A stretch of 18,527 nucleotides of DNA from Flavobacterium psychrophilum (lineage in GTDB: Bacteria; Bacteroidota; Bacteroidia; Flavobacteriales; Flavobacteriaceae). How positions within the stretch are numbered: position 1 is the first letter of the stretch; each line of letters starts with the position of its first letter. The translations under genes were made by a program, and so were the position numbers. The stretch covers positions 1 through 18,527 of the forward strand of contig DYPB01000036.1 in assembly GCA_020720185.1 (NCBI GenBank), in the 5' to 3' direction. Under the pieces are notes generated by a model. That model was not told the DNA's origin. It made no database searches and saw only the letters and a program-made list of their open reading frames with translations. Positions 14,805 through 18,527 of this stretch are shown here, in pieces.

Positions 14805-15878
14805 ATGAAATTTCATTTAAAGAAAACATATAAATTTGCAATTATTTCGGCAACTTATATTACTCTGTTTACAACCGTTTTTGTTGTTTTTTTGTTGGTT
14901 TTATTTACAACATTAGATCTTGATTTTAAAGGGTTTGGTGGGCGTTTATTTATAATTTTGTTTGTTTGTTTTATAACTATTTTTTCTACATTTATTATTC
15001 AATACCGTGCAGAAAAATTTATTTATCAGCGGGTAAAGAAAATCTATGACGACATTTCATTGTTAGAAAATTCAAATTTTATCAATCAACCCATTACTAC
15101 TGATATAGACACTTTGAAACAAGAGGTAAAAAGGTATGCTACGGATAAAAAATTAGAGATTGAAATGCTGAAACTTCGAGAAAATTACCGTCGAGAATTT
15201 TTAGGAAATGTGTCGCACGAACTAAAAACCCCTTTGTTTACAGTGCAAGGTTATTTATCAACCCTACTTGGAGGGGCAATGAATGATAAAGTAATTCGTA
15301 AAAAATATTTAGAAAGAGCTGAAAAAGGCGTAGAACGATTGATATACATTGTTCAAGATTTAGATATGATTACCAAGCTTGAAATAGGCGATTTGAATCT
15401 CGAAAAAACTTCGTTTGATATCATAAAAGTTATTCAAGCCGCTTTTGATTTATTAGAAATGAAAGCCTCAAAAAAAGATATTATTTTAATGTTCGATTCT
15501 AAATACAGCAAACCAATAAAAGTTTATGCCGATAAAGAAAAGATTGAGCAAGTTGTTATTAATTTAATTGTAAATTCAATAAAATACGGTCGAGAAAAAG
15601 GAACTACAGAAGTAGCCATAGAAAGTTTGAATGAAAATAAAGTAATTGTTAGAATTGCAGATAATGGAGAAGGGATTGAAAGAAACAATATCCATAGGCT
15701 TTTTGAACGGTTCTATAGGGTTGATAAAAGTGGTTCTCGGTCTGAGGGTGGTTCGGGTTTAGGACTTGCAATTGTAAAACACATCATTGAGGCTCACAAC
15801 GAGAAAATATTAGTAGAAAGTAAATTTTCGGTAGGATCTGAATTTTCGTTTACGCTCGAAAAAGAGAAATTAATTTAA
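14805..15878 (+). CDS. Membrane sensor histidine kinase without adjacent response regulator
   Basis: The 357-residue kinase has two transmembrane helices (about 12-35 and 47-66) separated by only about 11 residues, so there is no periplasmic sensor domain. It may sense within the membrane or through a partner. A short cytoplasmic linker leads to HisKA with FLGNVSHELKTPL (phospho-accepting H138) and an HATPase domain: N box around N253-N257 in NLIVNSIKYG, G1 box DNGEGI at 286-291, FERFYRVDK, and G2 box GGSGLGLAIVK at 315-325. All catalytic boxes are intact. It resembles PhoR-type kinases of flavobacteria. No response regulator lies in the window. The next gene, 12 nt downstream, is a PorT-like barrel, so the two are probably co-transcribed. 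Confidence 0.92.
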   Translation: MKFHLKKTYKFAIISATYITLFTTVFVVFLLVLFTTLDLDFKGFGGRLFIILFVCFITIFSTFIIQYRAEKFIYQRVKKIYDDISLLENSNFINQPITTDIDTLKQEVKRYATDKKLEIEMLKLRENYRREFLGNVSHELKTPLFTVQGYLSTLLGGAMNDKVIRKKYLERAEKGVERLIYIVQDLDMITKLEIGDLNLEKTSFDIIKVIQAAFDLLEMKASKKDIILMFDSKYSKPIKVYADKEKIEQVVINLIVNSIKYGREKGTTEVAIESLNENKVIVRIADNGEGIERNNIHRLFERFYRVDKSGSRSEGGSGLGLAIVKHIIEAHNEKILVESKFSVGSEFSFTLEKEKLI

Positions 15879-15890
15879 AAGAATAAATAA

Positions 15891-16568
15891 ATGAGTTTGA
15901 AAAATATTTTTTTATTTCTGTGTTTTCAATCATTTGCACAAGAAATTCCAAATTTTACCGCACTTGATTCTTTATATAGAGAAGACCAGTTTTATATTGG
16001 AATAACTTATAATGCTTTGCAAGATATGCCGATAGGTGTTTCTCAAAAAAAATTTACGCCCAGTTTTTCAGCAGGTTTTTTGCGAGATATGCCAATAAAT
16101 AAATCAAGAACGGTTGCTTTTGCAGCGGGTTTTGGTTATTCAATAAATAATTATAACGAAAATTTACTGATTACAACAACCGATGGAAAAGCTAATTATA
16201 GTGTAATTAATGGAACGAATTACGAAAAAAATAAATTAATTTTACACTATGTTGATCTTCCAATAGAGTTTAGATGGCGAACATCAACCCCTGAAAGCCA
16301 TAAATTTTACAGAATTTACGGTGGTTTTAAAATAAGTTATTTGGTTTATGATTATTCCAAATTTATAGGCGAACCACAAGATTTTATAGTTTCAAACAAT
16401 ACCGATTTAAGTAAAATTCAGTACGGAACTTATGTTGATTTTGGATACAATGGATTAAATTTTTATGTTTATTATGGATTAAATTCTATTTATAAAACAG
16501 GCATCATTGATAATAAAAATATTGATTTAAAAACCGTAAATTTTGGTTTGATGTTTTATATTCTTTAA
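15891..16568 (+). CDS. porT: PorT-like outer-membrane barrel (type IX secretion / gliding component)
   Basis: The 225-residue protein starts with a short signal peptide (hydrophobic core at residues 5-12, likely cleavage after QSFA at about 16). An in-frame TAA just upstream fixes the start. The mature part is a run of antiparallel strands: QFYIGITYN, SFSAGFLRDMPINKSRT, FAAGFGYSINNYNENLL, LHYVDLPIEFRWRT, FYRIYGGFKISYLVYD and a final VNFGLMFYIL. This order and the FLRDMPINKSRT segment fit PorT/SprT, an outer-membrane protein required for type IX secretion in Porphyromonas and Flavobacterium. Other PorT-family barrels exist, so the exact paralogue is less certain than the family. It follows the kinase gene by 12 nt and ends about 200 nt before a hairpin. 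Confidence 0.75.
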   Translation: MSLKNIFLFLCFQSFAQEIPNFTALDSLYREDQFYIGITYNALQDMPIGVSQKKFTPSFSAGFLRDMPINKSRTVAFAAGFGYSINNYNENLLITTTDGKANYSVINGTNYEKNKLILHYVDLPIEFRWRTSTPESHKFYRIYGGFKISYLVYDYSKFIGEPQDFIVSNNTDLSKIQYGTYVDFGYNGLNFYVYYGLNSIYKTGIIDNKNIDLKTVNFGLMFYIL

Positions 16569-16651
16569 GAAAATAAATTTCTATTGAGGATTTATAGTTT
16601 TGGAACGGGACTTCTTTTTAGTAATTTACACTTCATTTTTATCCTTCCTTT

Positions 16652-16681
16652 TATACCAATTTTATAAGTATAATCGGTATA
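16652..16681. repeat. Imperfect inverted repeat in the porT-DUF3127 gap
   Basis: tataccaatt (16652-16661) and aatcggtata (16672-16681) pair at 9 of 10 positions around a 10-nt AT spacer. No T run follows, so it does not look like a terminator. It could be a protein site or a REP-like intergenic repeat. The rest of the 16569-16769 gap shows no ORF or RNA gene. Confidence 0.35.
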
Positions 16682-16769
16682 GTTCTTGAGGCAAAGTAGC
16701 TCATATCAATTTGTGTTTCGATAGCGTTCATAGGTTTATAAAATAAATATTGTCCAATTATATTTATAT

Positions 16770-16813
16770 AAAAAAGTACTGCCCGGGACGATAATCTCGG
16801 GCAGTACTTTTTT
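16770..16813. terminator. Strong bidirectional terminator between porT and the DUF3127 gene
   Basis: A 19-bp stem (16770-16788 with 16795-16813, one G-T pair) closes a 6-nt loop (cgataa). It has a GC-rich core (gtactgcccg) flanked by six A on one side and six T on the other. It therefore gives a stem with a U tract in both directions and should end transcripts of both converging units. Confidence 0.9.
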
Positions 16814-16829
16814 ATATCTCTATCTATTC

Positions 16830-17213
16830 TTAAAAAGGCAAATCGTCATGCTCCTCTTCCGTAACATTTGTTGCAGGTGCAAATGCTTGTGCAGCAGGCA
16901 TTGGTGGTGTAGCTTGTTGTGGTGTAGCGGATGGTGTAGCTCCTGCTTTTTCAATTCTCCAGCCTCTTACGCTGTTAAAATATTTGGTTTCGCCTTGTGG
17001 ATTTACCCATTCTCTTCCTCCAAGATTTATGGATACTTTTACCATTTCGCCAACGGCATAATTGTTCAATAAATCGCCTTTTTCTTGTGTAAATTCAATA
17101 ATAATATGTTGTGGATACTGCTCTTCTGTGGTAACAACTAATTCTCTTTTTTTGAAAGAAGCACTAACTTGCTGTTCTGCCCCTAAAACTTTAATTCTTC
17201 CTGATACTTCCAT
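16830..17213 (-). CDS. DUF3127 protein with SSB-like acidic C-terminal tail
   Basis: The 127-residue protein matches the DUF3127 family, which I know mainly from Bacteroidota: MEVSGRIKVL, FKKRELVVTTEEQYPQHI, EFTQEKGDLLNNYAVGE, SINLGGREWVNPQGETKYF and GWRIEK. The predicted all-beta core (residues 1-92) looks like an OB-fold. An Ala/Pro/Thr/Gln-rich flexible linker (about 93-117) and the tail EEEHDDLPF follow. This layout copies bacterial SSB (OB-fold, disordered linker, acidic tip ending in Pro-Phe), although the core is not an SSB domain I recognise. A nucleic-acid-binding role is inferred. It starts 1 nt after the stop of the flavin reductase gene and ends at a strong terminator. Confidence 0.88.
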   Translation of the reverse strand: MEVSGRIKVLGAEQQVSASFKKRELVVTTEEQYPQHIIIEFTQEKGDLLNNYAVGEMVKVSINLGGREWVNPQGETKYFNSVRGWRIEKAGATPSATPQQATPPMPAAQAFAPATNVTEEEHDDLPF

Positions 17214-17214
17214 G

Positions 17215-18090
17215 TTATTTATTTGCTAATAGCACTTTCCAAGCTGATAGTGCGTTGTTATTGTTTAAAAATTCTTTTGCTTTGTTATAAATTTTTGCGT
17301 CATCTTCTGAATTTAAAATCTCTTTCAGACTCAGATTTTCTGCCACAAATATATTAATTTCTTCCAAATTTGGCAAATTTTCTACATTTCCTAATTTTCC
17401 TAAATCATTGCCGTTAAAAATTGGATTTTCTTTTATAAAATTTGGTATGGCATCAACACCAATTCCTAATGTGGTTAATGGTTTTTCAACTTCAAACAAT
17501 CCTAAATTTGCTCTCGAATACCAATTATTCCCTAATCGTGAAACTAAATCTATTTTATGTTGGTTTATTTTTCCTTCTTCATCCAAAATATTTTTATTAA
17601 TATGAATTTTAATAACCTCACAAATAATTAAATTTCCGGCACCGCCTTCGGTTCCTAATGCAATGATTTCGTTAACCTTACATTCCATTTGAATAGGGCT
17701 TTCGGCTACTCGATATGGTTTTACAACCATAGATGGAATTTGTGTAAAACCTGCTTTTTCAAATTCGTTTACCCCATCTGGATATTCGGTGCTAGAAAGG
17801 GACATTTGTTGTACCATATCAAAATTTACGACATTAATAACCACTTCTCTTGTGTTTTCACAATTAATTAGCGTGTGTTTCATGGTATTATCTCGAAACT
17901 TTCGAGCAGGCGAAAACACCAAAATTGGTGGATTGGCACTAAATATATTGAAAAAACTAAACGGAGATAAATTAGGATTTCCGTTTTCGTCAACGGTACT
18001 TGCAAAAGCAATTGGGCGAGGTGCAACAGCACTCTGCAAATATCCTTGCAGTTGCATTGTTGAAATTTCTGATGGGGTTATACTAATCAT
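17215..18090 (-). CDS. Flavin reductase-like FMN-binding domain protein
   Basis: The first 200 of 291 residues form a split-barrel flavin reductase (DIM6/NTAB) domain: SAVAPRPIAFASTVDENG, NLSPFSFFNIFSANPPILVFSP, REVVINVV and a later CEVIKIHI strand. Such proteins bind FMN and act as NAD(P)H:flavin reductases or unknown oxidoreductases. The last 90 residues (from PLTTLGIGVDAIP) are an extension beyond the usual roughly 200-residue domain, seen as I recall in flavobacterial homologues. The partner enzyme and substrate are unknown. The ATG at 18090 overlaps the rnpA gene by 8 nt, and the DUF3127 gene follows after 1 nt, so the three form an operon. Confidence 0.87.
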   Translation of the reverse strand: MISITPSEISTMQLQGYLQSAVAPRPIAFASTVDENGNPNLSPFSFFNIFSANPPILVFSPARKFRDNTMKHTLINCENTREVVINVVNFDMVQQMSLSSTEYPDGVNEFEKAGFTQIPSMVVKPYRVAESPIQMECKVNEIIALGTEGGAGNLIICEVIKIHINKNILDEEGKINQHKIDLVSRLGNNWYSRANLGLFEVEKPLTTLGIGVDAIPNFIKENPIFNGNDLGKLGNVENLPNLEEINIFVAENLSLKEILNSEDDAKIYNKAKEFLNNNNALSAWKVLLANK

Positions 18091-18472
18091 TTTCTTTAAT
18101 TTTTGGTATTTGTTTTATAAATTTATCAAATAATTGAATGGTTTTTTCGTTAATTTCTTGATAGGTTAATCTGTCTTTGGTTTGATAAAAAAGCATAAAA
18201 GCATACGATTTGTCAAGGTTTTCTATCAATTTATGTTTGTTTAATCGATAACATTCTCGAAGCACTCGTTTGAAATAATTTCTATCAACTGCGTGTTTAA
18301 AGTTTTTTTTTGAAACAGAAACACCCATTTTTATTTTTTGATTATCTTCTAAACTTATTGGCAGATAAGCTAATCGTAAAGGATATTTTGATACCGATTT
18401 TCCTTCTGAAAACATTAGGTTTATGGTATTTCTACTTTTAAGTTTTTCATCTTTTGGGTATTTGAAATTCAT
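18083..18472 (-). CDS. rnpA: Ribonuclease P protein component
   Basis: RnpA assists the catalytic RNA of RNase P in 5' maturation of pre-tRNAs. The 129-residue product carries the family signature with the RNR-type motif, GVSVSKKNFKHAVDRNYFKR (about residues 49-68), an N-terminal KLKSRNTINLMFSEGKSV segment and an otherwise strongly basic composition. The ATG at 18472 is the only sensible start. Unlike the classical arrangement, rpmH (L34) is not seen in the 55 nt left before the window edge. No clear -7 element lies there either, so transcription may come from further upstream. Confidence 0.95.
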   Translation of the reverse strand: MNFKYPKDEKLKSRNTINLMFSEGKSVSKYPLRLAYLPISLEDNQKIKMGVSVSKKNFKHAVDRNYFKRVLRECYRLNKHKLIENLDKSYAFMLFYQTKDRLTYQEINEKTIQLFDKFIKQIPKIKEND

Positions 18473-18527
18473 TTAAAATATAGATTCAAAATTTTACCCT
18501 ACGCTTCCTTCTAATGAAATTTCTAAT

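Noticed and set aside
18494..18526. Minus-strand frame entering from the right edge, ending in ISLEGSVG and a TAA 21 nt before rnpA
   Set aside because: Position fits the end of an upstream co-transcribed gene, but ten codons are too few to assign a product or even be sure it is coding.
1..18527. CRISPR arrays, tRNA or rRNA genes, insertion sequences, prophage or defence genes
   Set aside because: No spaced direct repeats, cloverleaf, transposase or integrase ORF, terminal inverted repeats or recognisable defence domains were found on either strand.

Overview
The window is AT-rich chromosomal DNA from a member of the Bacteroidota, most likely a flavobacterium. Three things point there. Most genes that follow an intergenic gap are preceded by the Bacteroidota -7 promoter element TAnnTTTG rather than an E. 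coli-type -10 box, and almost none have a clear Shine-Dalgarno sequence. Several families are typical of or restricted to this phylum: a DUF3127 protein, a PorT-like outer-membrane barrel, a DUF6646-like barrel and a zinc-less TraR/DksA protein. IleRS is of the long, eukaryote-like IleRS2 type. All genes look intact. I see no tRNA, rRNA, CRISPR array, transposase or phage gene.

Layout. 1-1558 (+): a PPP-type metallophosphatase and a small secreted beta-barrel protein, each with its own promoter. 1783-5976 (+): ileS followed 3 nt later by an unrecognised two-helix membrane protein. 6149-6529 (+): a DksA-like regulator lacking the zinc cysteines. 10105-6555 (-): a tightly packed four-gene surface-glycan operon of polyprenyl-phosphate-type glycosyltransferase, WecD/RffC-like N-acetyltransferase, SAM methyltransferase and WecE/RffA aminotransferase. 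The last two named Wec enzymes are the ones that turn dTDP-4-keto-6-deoxyglucose into dTDP-Fuc4NAc. 10180-11160 (+): a divergent LuxE-like acyl-activating enzyme with a TTG start. 11248-11448 (+): a cold-shock protein with a textbook terminator. 11610-13892 (+): a malic enzyme/phosphotransacetylase hybrid. 14682-13969 (-): recO, divergent from a sensor histidine kinase (14805-15878, +) whose next gene is a PorT-like type IX secretion component and not a response regulator. 18472-16830 (-): rnpA, a flavin reductase-family protein and a DUF3127 protein with an SSB-like acidic tail, overlapping or 1 nt apart.

How the genes work together. The middle of the window is a surface-sugar module in an otherwise housekeeping stretch: sugar-nucleotide amination and acetylation, a membrane glycosyltransferase, a methyltransferase and, divergently, an acyl-activating enzyme. 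Convergent genes are separated by bidirectional hairpins (about 6532-6575, 13935-13952 and 16770-16813). The observations most worth checking are the GxHH active-site signature of IleRS2 (predicted mupirocin hyper-resistance), the zinc-less DksA spaced exactly like DksA, the SSB-like tail on DUF3127, the orphan kinase beside porT, and the LuxE/WecE/WecD association.
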